Of a DNA stretch of 64,000 nt, positions 30,421 through 41,175 are shown one piece after another (positions within the stretch are counted from its first letter, which is position 1; every line of letters starts with the position of its first letter). Source of the stretch: Petaurus breviceps papuanus (Eukaryota; Chordata; Mammalia; Diprotodontia; Petauridae). Position numbers and translations under genes: made by a program. The notes below the pieces were generated by a model. It was not told where the DNA came from. It did no database searches and saw nothing but the letters and a program-made list of their open reading frames with translations. The stretch is from NCBI GenBank assembly GCA_028583685.1, contig JAMXIF010001119.1, positions 2,461,248 to 2,525,247 of the forward strand, in the 5' to 3' direction.

Positions 30421-31130
30421 CTCAGCTATGAAGTTAATTTTCCCAAATATTTGTGCAATTTACACAGCCAAGGTCCCTCTGTTGCCTTTCATAAAGTTGG
30501 TTACAACTGTTGATCCCGGTTTGTTTTTCCAAAACAAAATGCTTCGGGAGACGTTTGGATCGCCAGGGTGTCCCTTGTGAAACTGGAAGGAGCCACGAAA
30601 ACAAATAAAAAAAAGTGGCTTCCTCCAGCCCCTTCAGACGGTAATGAGGCTCTAAAATAAATATCTTATTTCTACCAAACAGAAACCCAAGCCAGACCAG
30701 AGAGTCGGGAAAGCCCAGGCTCGCAACCTGTGGAAGCTGCAGGAGACCACAAGAGTAAGCAGCCAAGGCGATTTACATTGGCTCGTTTGGCAATATTTGA
30801 GCTTTGTAACAATCCAGTACAACAAAAAGTCATTGAGCGCTGGGTGCAAAGCGCTCTGCTAGATACTCTCAGAGATACAAATTAAAGACTAAAACGCTAG
30901 ACGAGCTAATGAGGGCCGTGTGCTGCAGCCAGCTCAAACCTGAGGCTGGATGGTTTGGTTGGTACAGTGGTCGGTTTTAGCTTGAACATTTACACCTCAA
31001 AAATCGTCAGACCCTACAGAGCGGAGCTTGATTTATTCTTTTGTTGATTTCTACACTTAAGAATAATGGAGAAAATCTGAATTAGGCTGATTAAACTGAG
31101 AAGTGTGTTGGGCACACTTCAGATGTTAAA
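30421..31130. promoter_or_regulatory. Single-copy flank of the CpG block, conserved-looking
   Basis: It contains AAATATTTGTGCAATTTACA, TTTCATAAAGTTGG and GTTTGTTTTTCCAAAAC (forkhead-like words) and is free of clear repeats, except for a possible reverse L2 scrap at about 30818-30890. Together with the CpG block it forms about 1 kb of the least repetitive DNA here. Confidence 0.35.
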
Positions 31131-31384
31131 ATATTTACCAGAATACCTCCTGAAAGTCATAAACACTGAAATACAATGTTAATTGCCATACAGTTAAATA
31201 CAGAAATAATACGAGGGCATTAATGAATGACAAAACAAAGTACTGTTTGCACTCTGAGGAAGAGGCTGTTGCTGACTTGGAGGTGGGCCAAGGGTAGGCT
31301 GACTGCCACGACTTCTGATGCAGATTTTGCCCTGGGGACTGTTGAATATTTTATTAGAGTGATCTAATTGTAGCAAAATGTACC

Positions 31385-31490
31385 TAGGGCAAAGCACTGG
31401 ACCTCAGTGTCCTCATCTGTAAAATAAGGAAGTTAGACCAGATGATCTCCGAAGTCCCATCCAACTCTGAGATGCTGTGATCCCTAACTA
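31385..31490 (+). mobile_element. MIR3-like SINE 3' half
   Basis: CTCAGTGTCCTCATCTGTAA, ACCAGATGATCTCCGAAGTC and CATCCAACTCTGAGATGCTG are typical. Confidence 0.8.
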
Positions 31491-31559
31491 TCGCTAATAG
31501 GTTGTTCAGATTTTAATGTGTACCATTTAGTGAAAGTGAATTAAAGAAAAACAGCAGTA

Positions 31560-31990
31560 GGGACCAAGGGAGTGTTTTCCACTGTTTATAATCTTAGAAC
31601 CCACCTTTCCCCGAACCTCTATCCACTGATTTCATTACAGCATGACAAATGGACTTTATTTTGTTCCACTGACATCTCCCTGTCTCCAGCCTCTCTCCCT
31701 CCATTTTATCTGTGCTCTGCTTCCTGGTGTTTCCCTTCCCTATACAATGACTAAATTGTGTGTGTCACTCCCCTGCTCAAAAACCTTCCATTACTCTCCA
31801 TTGCCTCATTAATTAGTCCAAGTACCTTTGTGTGGTATTAGATTATCTGGTCTTTACCCACTTTTCCAATCATATCATCTACCACGGTCCTATGTTAATT
31901 GTTTCTGCCAGTTGAACTGTTTTCCATAACTTGAATATATCCTAAACCTTCTTCTGACCCAATGCCTTCCCTTCTCTTGATGCATATGGT
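31560..31990 (+). mobile_element. L2 LINE body fragment
   Basis: CACTCCCCTGCTCAAAAACC, CCATTACTCTCCATTGCCTC and TCTGACCCAATGCCTTCCCT match the forward reverse transcriptase C-terminal region of L2. Confidence 0.6.
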
Positions 31991-32699
31991 TCCCTAAGGG
32001 AAGGCAGCAAGGGGCCAGGCAACTTCCATTTTCCCCAAAGTGACTTTACCCTAAGCTGGGCTTCCACTTCCTGCTGCTCCAGCCTCAGGAGAGAAAAGGA
32101 GCAAGATATTCCTCTGACATAGTGCCTTCCATCTGTTGCTATGCGTATTCCTTGAGGAAGGGCTGCTGGAGACATGTGGAATGACTTCCAACTGTACCAG
32201 TGCAAGAGAAATCCCACCTCCCACTGCCAGCCTGATCTCCCAAATGGGGTGTGGGGAACCTCTGGTGCAAAAAAAAAAAAGGCAACCTTCCCTTTGACCT
32301 CAGGCCTCCCATCTCCAGTTGTGCCTGTTCCTTGAGAGAAAAAGAAAAGTAGTCATGAGTGGGGCCTTCTGTTTCCTGATGTGCAGTCTCATGCCTAATC
32401 CCCAACCTTCAGAGGGGAGAATAGTGAAACAAATTTCTGGCCATCTTGTGCTTCACTTTGATCTCCAGCTCCTCTAAGAAGAGGTCTGGTGCCTTCCACT
32501 CAGTGAAGAGCATTCCCAGACCTGATCATACCCTCTTCCTCCTAGTGCATCTGAACCCCTGGATGTCATTATCAAAACCCCATTCCTCATCCCACCGCCC
32601 ACCTCCTTCGACTCTCTCGCCTCCAAGTCCCATTCTGGGTTGACCAGAATTCCCAAGATCACTGGTCAAGGTGGTGGAGTTGAAATACTGCTTGCTTCC
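31991..32699. other. Pyrimidine-rich DNA with loosely repeated motif
   Basis: A loose motif of the kind CTTCCACTTCCTGCTGCTCC recurs at about 32067, 32127, 32306 and 32366, often followed by CCTTGAGAG-like words. It might be the 5' region of the LINE that follows. Confidence 0.3.
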
Positions 32700-34236
32700 C
32701 GTTGCCACTTCCAGGTTCTTCAGTTCCATCACTCAGTAACCTCGCCTCCTTGAAAGTTCGTGCTATTCATCTCTACCACCCAATCAAAATCCTGCTAGCT
32801 GTTGTCATAAATGGACATTTCCCTTCCTTCCTCAATAAGTTCAGTTGTCTGGCTCACAATTTTTTTCTCCTCCTCAACTCCTGCCGCCACATTTAGAGAC
32901 TTCAGTATACATATTGATTCTCCTTCATATATCCTATATGCTCAGTTCTTCAACCTGTTTACTTCCTATGACCTACTCCCTCCACCCCTCTTCAGCCACA
33001 CACAAGGATGGCCATACCTTTGATTATGCCATCACCCACAAATGTACCACTTTTGTATTGAAAAATTCCAAAATCCCCTTATTTGACCATTTGGCTTTCC
33101 ACCTCTCCCTCTGCCTTCCTTTGCCATAACCTGCTTTTTGTCTACACCATAACCTTCAGTCCCTTGCCCCCATCAATTTTCTCCCAGGTCGTTACCCCTG
33201 AACTGGTCACTTTCTAATGTTTTCCCATCTTGACTCCTTAGTGGACCAGTTCAATTCTGCAGACCCCAACAAGCCTTCTTTTGAGTCCCTAGCCCCCTTA
33301 TCATATTGCCAGTTGTGCTGTCCCAAGCTGCAGCCTTCATTTCCAACTTTACCCCTATACATGTGCTGCTAAACAAAGGTAGAATTACACAGAAATTCTG
33401 ATTAGGCCCACTACAGATTTATGTTATACAACCTCAATGGGACCCACATTGCTGCTAGGCAATCCTACTGTACTTCCCTTATCAACTCATTATCCCGATT
33501 TCCATAACTGTGCTTTTAAAGTTTGTCATCCCTCTTCAAACCTCTGATGACTCCACCCCCCCACCCCCTTAGCTGAGAACTTTGCCTCATATTTTACAGA
33601 AAAAAAATTGAGGCGATTCCCTTTGAGTTCCCCCCCTTCCCCATCTAATATCACTCATATGCCTTCTGCCACTATTCCTTCCTTCATCCCTGTCACCTAC
33701 AAGGAGTTGGCCTTACTCCTTACCAAGGCCAAACCCTCTGTCTGCACAAGTGATCCCATTCCACCTGGGATCAATAGAATTAGGATCATTTGTGCAGATA
33801 GAGGGGTTAGCCTCTAGCAGATTGCCCCGTCTGCCATTTCCACTCTATCACTTATTTTCACTTCATTTTCTACTGGCCCCTCTCCTGCTACCTACAAACA
33901 TGTCCATGTCTCCCCCATCCTTAGAAAACAACCTCACTTGATCCTTCTGTCCTTGCTATCATCCTATATAATCTTTTATGGTTAACCCCCTTGAAAAGGC
34001 TGTCCACAGTAGGTGCCACCACTTTCTATCCTCTCCCTCTTTTATTAAGCCGTTACAGTCTGGCCCCTGACTTCATCATTCCACCAAAACTACTTTCTCC
34101 AAAGTTACCTAGGATCTCTTCATTGTCAGATCCTCTGGTTTTTCCTCAATCCACATTCTCCTCAACTTCTCTCCAGCCTTTGTTATTGTTGATCACTCTC
34201 CTTAAGTCTTTTTTTCTAAGTTTTTTGGGATACCAC

Positions 34237-34764
34237 TGTAGCAGCAAGCACCCCAAGCATCCTCAGGGTTTGCCGCCCATACAGGTTCTTGGATCTGCTT
34301 TGATAAAGGAAAGCAACTCAAAGTGGGTTAACAAGCTTACTTTAATCAGTCAGACATATATTGTTTACCTTGTTCAGGGGAAAAAGGTCAGCACCCCGAA
34401 CTTCAAAGCATACAGGCAGAATTATCAAGACAGAAACAGATCAAGTAGACAGATTTCCAAACTGTCCAACCATTACATCCATACCCAGTCAACATCTGGG
34501 TTTTTCAAAGCCGGGGGGGGCTCTGGACAACGGCTTTTCAGAATACAGATCAAATCACAGAACACTTCTCAAAGTGAGCCCCCCAAAACAAAGCTACACA
34601 TCAGGGCTTATATACCCTTCTCCTGGCTCAGCGAATGTAACAACCTTATTGACTCACTGGCCAATCTAGAAGTATCTACTGAAAAACAAGCCTCCCACCC
34701 CAGGCTTCAGGTGCACTTTAGCCTAGGGGCAGGGAAGATCTTCCAAATTTGCATTCCCATTACA
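34237..34764 (-). mobile_element. Solo LTR (subgroup A, reverse)
   Basis: It reads TGTAGCAGCAAGCACC to CATTCCCATTACA, with a perfect 5-bp duplication ACCAC at 34232-34236 and 34765-34769. A TATATAA box in reverse is at 34608-34614. It is very similar to 8429-8954, apart from a 16-bp segment in opposite orientation. It is a fossil solo LTR, younger than the L2-like LINE it interrupts. The 266-codon frame that crosses its left edge is chimeric and not a gene. Confidence 0.93.
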
Positions 34765-35716
34765 ACCACTCCTTCCTGGTTTTCCTCCTGATAATCAGAC
34801 CAATTATCCTCAGTCTTCTTCGATAGACACTCATCCAGATCATGTCCTCTAACCATAGGTGTCTCATAGGGGTCTATTCTGGTCCCATTTATCTCCTCCT
34901 ACTGCACTTAGCGATCTCATTAGCTCCTGTGGATCTAATTACCTTCTCTATGCTGATGATTCTCAAATCTATCAATTGACCTCCAATCTCCCATATCCAA
35001 CTGCTTTTCAGATATCTTAAATTGGATGTCCAGTAGACGTCTTAAACTCAACATGTCCAAAACTGAATTCATTATCTTTCTCCCTAAACCACCCCCATGT
35101 TCTTTATTCCTGTAGAGGCACCACCATCCTCCCAGTCCCTCAGACTCACAAGCCTAAGTGCCATTCTTGACTTCTCACTAGCTCTCATTCCTCAGATCCA
35201 ATCTATTGCCAAAGCCTGAATATATCTCTGAAACATGCCCTCGTCTTTCTTCTGACTCTACTACCACTCTATAAACCCTCCTCACCTCATGCCTGTAATA
35301 TTGCAATAACCTGCTAGTGGGTCTGACTGCCTCAAGTCTCTCCCCATTCTAATCCATCCTTCATTTAGCCACCACAGTGATTTTCCTAAAGCACAAGTGT
35401 GACCATATCACATCACCCTGCCTACTCTGTAAAAAGTGGCTCTCTATCACCTTCAGGATCAAAGGCAAAATCCTATGTTTGACATTCAAAAGCCTGCATA
35501 ACCTAGCCCCTTCCTGCCTTTCCAGTCTTTTTACACCTTCCTCTCCAACGATCAGCCTTCCCCCCGGTGACACTGATCTCTTGGATGTTCCCCAAACAAG
35601 ACACACCACCTCTCAGCTCTGGGGATTTCTTCCAGGTCTGGAATGCTCTCCCTCTTCATCTCTGTCTACTGCCTTCCCTGGCTTCCTGTAAATCCCAACT
35701 AAAATCCCATCTTCTA

Positions 35717-35878
35717 GGGGGGCCAGGTGGCTCAGCAAGTAAGAGCACCGACTCCAGTGTCAGGATGACTTCGATCGAATCCCGGGCTCAGATACTCAGC
35801 ACCACACCCAGAAATAACTGGCCGTGTAACCTTGAGCAAGTTACTTAACCCGGATTGCTTAAAAAAAAGTAAATAAAT
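35717..35878 (+). mobile_element. tRNA-derived SINE (second family), with 16-bp duplication
   Basis: The head GGCCAGGTGGCTCAGCAAGT and B-box area TCGAATCCCGGGCTC are clear; the body ends GGATTGCTTAAAAAAAA. A perfect 16-bp duplication, AAAATCCCATCTTCTA, is at 35701-35716 and 35879-35894. It is the same family as 18382 and 49733. Confidence 0.96.
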
Positions 35879-36092
35879 AAAATCCCATCTTCTACAGAAA
35901 GCTTTTCCTATCCCCTCTTAATTCTAGTGCCTTCTCCCCTTTAGTTATTTCCTATATGCAGCTTTCTGACATATATTTGTTTTCTTGTTTTCTCCCGCTG
36001 GATTGTGAGCTCCTTGAGGGCAAGACCTCATACATAGTAGGCACTTAATGAACATTGATCAGTTGATTGGTTGATTGATTGATTAACAGCCA

Positions 36093-36974
36093 TTGTCTGA
36101 GGTGGTTGAAACTATAACCTTCTCTGCAGGGGAGAGGCTTAGTAATAACAGCACCCCTAATAGATGGAAGAGGGAGTACAGATGGCCCTGAAGGTAGAAC
36201 CTCAGCCAAGAACTAAAACTGAGGGAGTGAAGGAGACTGAAAGACCAGTCCAATGCCCAGGGGACTGAACACCCAGGCAGAAAGAGATCTCTGGGGATCC
36301 CTGTACTCCCGCTGAGAGCAGGAATGGGTGCCATCTGGCAGCACAATCTCCAATTTCCGGTTCCTGGTCATAGTTCCAAGGTAGAAAGGAGTATTCTCAA
36401 GAGAGCAGGGGCCCTACTTGTGTAAAGAGTAAGGAACTCATTCCAGAAACATTGCTTTGTAGCTCTGAGCCCAAGAGCGTAATACAGAATCAGTTCTAAC
36501 CTTTAGCCTCCACATATAAGCCTGCTATGGAATATGAAGGACAGGAGAACAAAACCAAAGGGGACCCAGCAGTTCAGCTACTCTGAACCTGTATAATCTT
36601 ACCCAGGGTAATTGTGACTGAGTACAGCAACAATATATGGGTAACTAGGTGGCAGAGTGCATGGATTGCTGGACCTGGAGTCAGGAAGACTGCTCGTCTT
36701 GAGTTCAAATGTGACCTCAGACACTTACTAGTTGTATAGCCCTGGGCAAGTCACTTAACCTTATTTGCCTCAGTTTCCTCATCTGTAAAATGAGATGGAG
36801 AAGGAAATGGAAAACCACTCTTTGCCAAGAAAACCCCAAATGGGGTCACGAAGAGTTGGACACAACTGAAAAATGACTGACCAGCAGCAGTAGAAGTCTA
36901 TGGAAACTCCACCACATATAAGCCAACAGACTGAAACGTGACCAGGGATTGGCAAGACACAGACCAGGAAAGGG
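36093..36974. repeat. Unclassified repeat-like DNA split by a MAR1
   Basis: The text before the MAR1 (for example GTAGCTCTGAGCCCAAGAGC, ACCAAAGGGGACCCAGCAGT) and after it (GAAACTCCACCACATATAAG, AGGGATTGGCAAGACACAGA) reads as one element. It resembles the 5' region of a marsupial retroelement, perhaps L1, but I cannot confirm this. Confidence 0.4.
36639..36890 (+). mobile_element. MAR1 SINE, full length
   Basis: Head GGGTAACTAGGTGGCAGAGT, CORE CCTGGGCAAGTCACTTAACC, tail CCAAGAAAACCCCAAATGGG and GTCACGAAGAGTTGGACACA. Confidence 0.93.
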
Positions 36975-37420
36975 AAAGGAGTGAAAAACCAAAGAAAGGA
37001 GTTTGTATTTTATCCATAGGAAGCCATTAGAGCTTTCTGAGTAGGATGGTGACAAAATCAGACCTGTGTTTTGGGAATAAGACCAAAAAGGCCTATTTGG
37101 AAATCATGTGAATATTGGTTTGGAGAAGAGAGAGATTTGAGAGAGTGGCCAATCAGGAGGCTGTGATGGTAATTCAGGCAAGAGGTGATAAGGTCCTACC
37201 CCAGAGGAGGGGCCTCGTAAATGGAGAAAATTGGGATGTATTGTGGGATGTATTGTGGAGACAGAACCAACAATACTTGGCAACTAAGTAGATATGGGCG
37301 GTAAAAGTGACTAAACAGTTGAAGATGACTTTTAGGTTGGGAACCCATGGGACTAGAAGGATTTCAATGCCCTCAAAAAGGAATTGGGAAGCTGGGAAGA
37401 GGAGAGGGTTTGGGAGGTCT
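36975..37420 (-). mobile_element. L2 LINE body (reverse)
   Basis: GAGTTTGTATTTTATCCATA, GGAAGCCATTAGAGCTTTCT, CAGACCTGTGTTTTGGGAAT and GGTTGGGAACCCATGGGACT are in L2 reverse order. Confidence 0.75.
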
Positions 37421-37759
37421 GTCTTACCATAATTTCAATCCTCTGAAAAACAGTCCCACCAAGTAGCTATCATAAAGCCACATGCTTTGTTCAGAGTCAT
37501 ATAGACATGTATTTAACACACACTTTTAACAAGCTTGGTTATCTTTTTCCAGCCCATAACAGATTAAAAACAGAAATCTTGAAACATTGTAAAGAGAAAG
37601 GATTACAAACAGATTGGTATAACAAGAGAAGTGATAACTTATAGTCTGCTATTGAGGGAAGAGTCCAAAAACCTCGAAAGTAGACACAGAATTGTGCTAT
37701 ACATTATAGTGTAGTATAATAGTAGGTTCCTAGATGGTAGTCATTAAGAAAAGGTTACA
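37421..37759. other. No feature recognised
   Basis: AT-rich, no named repeat. Confidence 0.3.
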
Positions 37760-38165
37760 TTTTAGGACAGATTATCCCATAGGCATCTCAAACACAACAT
37801 GTCTCAAATGTTATCTTTCCCTAAAAAGACATCCTCTTCTAAACTTTTGTCTCTTCTTTAGAAAAGGAAAAGAGAAACTTCTACTCTCTCAGTGTTATCC
37901 TCAACCCCTTCCCCTTCCTCATACCATACATTTCATCATTTGCCAGATCTGGCCATTTCATCTCCACAATATTCCTCACATACATCACCTCACTTGTCAT
38001 GCAAGATGCCCCCTTAGTTCAGGCCCTCATCACCTCTGGTCCAGACAACTGTACTGGCCTCCTATTTGGTCTCCTTCATCATCTCCCCACTGCAATCCAT
38101 CCTCCATAAACATCCAAAGTGATTTTCTTTAGGCACAGATCTAACCATTTTGTCATCCTTTTATC
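37760..38165 (+). mobile_element. L2 LINE body (forward)
   Basis: GGCATCTCAAACACAACATG, TTCAGGCCCTCATCACCTCT, CCAAAGTGATTTTCTTTAGG and CACAGATCTAACCATTTTGT correspond to the L2 reverse transcriptase region. Confidence 0.75.
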
Positions 38166-38354
38166 AAAGACATTGATAAAACCATGGGGTCTAGAAAAGG
38201 GTCAGTAGCAAAATTGTGACCTTAGATATTCATATACAAATGGCCACAGTTCAGGAAACAAAGAGGAAGTATCGGTCCTCATGAAAAGAGGAAAATCTGA
38301 CCTCATAAGAATCACTGAAACTTGATGGGATAAAGCCCATGGCTGGACCATAGT

Positions 38355-38405
38355 TCTGGATGATGATGGTGGTGGTGGTGGTGGTGGTAGTAATGGTGGT
38401 GGTGA
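38355..38405. repeat. (GGT)n/(GAT)n microsatellite
   Basis: A GATGATGAT start passes into GGTGGTGGT repeats. Confidence 0.9.
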
Positions 38406-38407
38406 TG

Positions 38408-38666
38408 TAGATTATGATAACATTTACATAGCATTTTAAGGTGTACCAGTGCTTTACAAGTGTTATCGCATTTCATCCTCATAGCATCCTTGAGAAATAC
38501 ATGCTGTTATTATCTCAAAAATACAGATGAGGAAATAGATGCTGAGAGAAGTTAGTTAAGTGACTTGCCCAGGGTCACATAACTACTAAGTTTTTGAGCC
38601 TGAATTTGAACTCAAGACTTTTTGAATCCAAGTCCAAAGCTCTAACCACTGCTCTGCCTAGCTTCC
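38408..38666 (-). mobile_element. MIR SINE (reverse), near full length
   Basis: ACATTTACATAGCATTTTAA, CATTTCATCCTCATAGCATC, CAGATGAGGAAATAGATGCT and CCCAGGGTCACATAACTACT, ending in the reversed head CTAACCACTGCTCTGCC. Confidence 0.88.
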
Positions 38667-39149
38667 TAGATGAGTATACACCATTCAAGAGGAACAGAAT
38701 AGACAAAGAGAAGAGAGAGGGAAGAAAACAGAGTTTGTAAAGTACAGGTTTACTTTAATTTCCAGGAAAATTCTAGAACAGATCATTAAAAAGATGGTTG
38801 GTGATCACCTACAAAGTGGAGATCACAAAGCACCAGAATGGCTACATGAAGAACAGGTCATGCCAAACTAACCTTATTTCCTTTTTTGACAGGATTATTC
38901 AACTAGGTAATCAAGGCAGTGTTGTGGGCATGTGAACGTTGTTCATCCATATTTTAGCAAAGCTTTTGATGAAGTAACTCATACTATTATTGTGGAAATG
39001 GTGGAGACACATAGATTAGGTAAGAATACAGTTAGATAGAATTAAAACTCAATACATGGTTGGACTCAAAGAGTAGCTATTAATGATCTCATATCAATAT
39101 TACTGGGTTACCACATCTTTGCTTGGTTGTGTGTGGTTTACAAAATAAA

Positions 39150-39400
39150 TTTCAGTGGTTATTTATTGTTTCTAGGATAAAATGTAAATTCCTTTGTTTG
39201 TCTTTTAAATTCCTGGTCCCAAATCCTTGGAGATGTTCAGTGAAGCTTGGATTCAGTCAAAGGGTTGCACTTGAGGACTTAGGGCCACAGGTTCACCACA
39301 CCTGCCCTATACTATATGGTCTAGCTAGACTAGTCTTCTCACTGTTCTTCATAAACAGCACTCTATTTCTCATCTCTGGGTCTTTGTGTAGAATACGTGT
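39150..39400 (+). mobile_element. L2 LINE body, split by a hAT miniature element
   Basis: CAGTGGTTATTTATTGTTTC, CTAGGATAAAATGTAAATTC (39152-39191), then after the insert ATATGGTCTAGCTAGACTAG and TTCTCACTGTTCTTCATAAA. Confidence 0.65.
39232..39306. mobile_element. hAT-type miniature element, half copy
   Basis: CTTGGATTCAGTCAAAGGGT and CCACAGGTTCACCACACCTG are the right half of the element seen at 15623 and 26769. The left half is missing. Confidence 0.7.
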
Positions 39401-40319
39401 GCAGAAGTTGTCAAAAAATACAGAGAATGGCATGACAAGATATGATCTGAGGTCTGACCCACCTTTGCAGAGAGCAAAAGAACCAAGCCTAGTATCATCA
39501 GCAACCTCGATGGGAAAAGGGGCAAGCCAATGAAGGGCAATCAACATCTCCTTTAGTCTCAGAGAGGGGTTTTGTGCTAGAATTTTATCTTTTGGCTACC
39601 TACCCCTTAATTATTTCTAGTATAGGGGTATGATTTTAGGGGTTCAGAAAGAAAGCCACTTCCCTAATCACTCCTAAGAGGGCCGAATAACCTTTGTCTT
39701 ATACTCAACAGCTCAGTCACTTGCCACCAAGCATTGGCTACACAAAAACCTTCACAAATAACAAATGCAGAGGGAACCCATTAATCCAAGTATGTTTGTG
39801 AACTGAAATCTCATGGATTTTGAAGAATAGAATATACCATAGAATACACTAGACTACATGAATTTTTCATTTGGGAGTGAAGTAAGCTGTCAGGTCAAAC
39901 AAGGAAAGAAAGAATGGTCTCACTCAAGGGAAGTACACTCAGCAGTCTGTAGAATTTCAAGCCTGGGACTGGCTTCACATGCTAGTCCACAGTTCCCAAG
40001 GCTTCAAAACTTTACACCATTAAAAAATTTCTTCCTCCCAACCACTCCTCTGGAAGTCCTCTCTAGAAGCATGTCTGCAACCAAATGAAATATGTCCCAG
40101 GTACATGGTATCACAGGTGGCTTGCTGATGTTCCATTTAAAAAATGAAAGGATAGTTTGGAATACATTTTAGAAAGATTCCCATCAAAAACAACAACATT
40201 TTGTCATGTAAAAGGAATGTCTTAATTATGTAAAAATCCCTTTATGTGAAACAGCTCATTCTTTGACAATGCTGAAAAAAATGGTGTCACCATTTTTCTT
40301 TAATATTAATCATATGATC
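39401..40319. other. No feature recognised
   Basis: It is about 900 bases without a named repeat. The 40200-40320 part is AT-rich and evenly textured. Confidence 0.3.
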
Positions 40320-40535
40320 TATATCTATAATTTCATTGCTGTAGGGAGCTCCTGATAAGAAAAATCCCTCCACCCAAATAAATAAGTGTTAGTGAGCTGG
40401 GCCCTCACAGGTGAAGGTATTTGCCCAGAGTCCCATACACAGTATATGTCAGAATCAAGTCTTAAACCCATATTATCCTGTGTCTGAGACCAATTCTTTA
40501 GCATCTGCACTGCCTTAATCATATAATATATAATA
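40320..40535. repeat. Unclassified dispersed repeat, copy 4
   Basis: ATAATTTCATTGCTGTAGGG and AAAAATCCCTCCACCC, then a MIR-like reverse half (GGTATTTGCCCAGAGTCCCA). Confidence 0.45.
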
Positions 40536-40564
40536 ATCACATATAATATAGTTCTATAGCAACA

Positions 40565-40775
40565 TAGAATGTTAAAAGCCCTTCTACACCTATTCTCTTA
40601 CTTTACCCTAATACTGGCTGTATGAGATAGGTAGGGATTATTATTCCCATTTTTCAGACAAAGAAACTGAATCTCAGAGAGTTAAAGTGACTTTTCAAGA
40701 TCCCAGTTAATACAAAGTATAGCCATGAGTAGAAGTCAAGTCTCCTTATCACAAGACCAATCCTACTATACGCAG
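40565..40775 (-). mobile_element. MIR SINE (reverse)
   Basis: GGGATTATTATTCCCATTTT, CAGACAAAGAAACTGAATCT and AGAGTTAAAGTGACTTTTCA are present. Confidence 0.8.
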
Positions 40776-40914
40776 GTCATTTCTCACAACAAAAAGACTC
40801 TAGCATAAGGACCCTCCTTGTAGAAATTCCTGTTCAAGAGGCATCCTAAGAAAGTTTATATACTTATAGTAAGAGTCATATTATGGAATGGGAAAGTTCC
40901 TATGGTACAGGGTA

Positions 40915-41175
40915 AATGGTATATAATAGGAAAAGCAGTAGACAAGGAGCCAGGAGACATGGATTCTAATCATAGCTTTGCTATTTAGGTAAATCCCATC
41001 ATCTCTCCGGCAGGGCCATCTCCCATCATCCTGATCTATATCTTGCCAATGGACCTAGAGGCTGGTGACTTTGCACAGTCCCCCTCACTTAAATCCAATT
41101 CACAAGTAAGTCATGGCATCACCTTCCTGATGTCATGGTCCTCTTCAAGAACAAAGGACAAACAACATCACCTGA
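40915..41175 (+). mobile_element. SINE with RTE-type tail
   Basis: The MIR-like head (AGGAGCCAGGAGACATGGAT) passes into GGCAGGGCCATCTCCCATCA and the tail GGTCCTCTTCAAGAACAAAG with GACAAACAACATC. It is the best-kept of three copies in the window. Confidence 0.8.

Larger units (their letters stand above)
32700..36092 (+). mobile_element. L2-like LINE, long forward copy with EN and RT motifs
   Basis: What is seen, in order. An endonuclease region: RDFSIHIDS at 32895-32921 (compare GDFNIHVDS), HTFDYAITH at 33013-33039 (compare HTLDLVIT), and FDHLAFHLS near 33080 (compare SDHxxLxF). A reverse transcriptase region includes the catalytic YADD at 34949-34960. The C-terminal part and the 3' end follow, closing with a GATTGATTGATTGA repeat at 36068-36085. 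Frames are broken at many places, and the element cannot encode a working protein. A solo LTR (34237-34764) and a SINE (35717-35878) are inserted in it with clean duplications. It is the longest LINE here, and its length is near complete for this type. Confidence 0.85.
38170..39090 (+). mobile_element. CR1/L3 LINE (forward), split by a microsatellite and a MIR
   Basis: The first part ends with GAATCACTGAAACTTGATGG (38311). After the insert, the reverse transcriptase word SKAFDEVTHTII is encoded at 38955-38990, which matches the DFSKAFDxVxH motif of CR1-clade enzymes. The rest is broken. Confidence 0.75.

Noticed and set aside
33991-34791. Longest open frame (266 codons, + strand)
   Set aside because: It runs from the L2-like LINE across the edge of a reverse solo LTR and reads the LTR backwards. 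It is chimeric and shows no domain in this frame.
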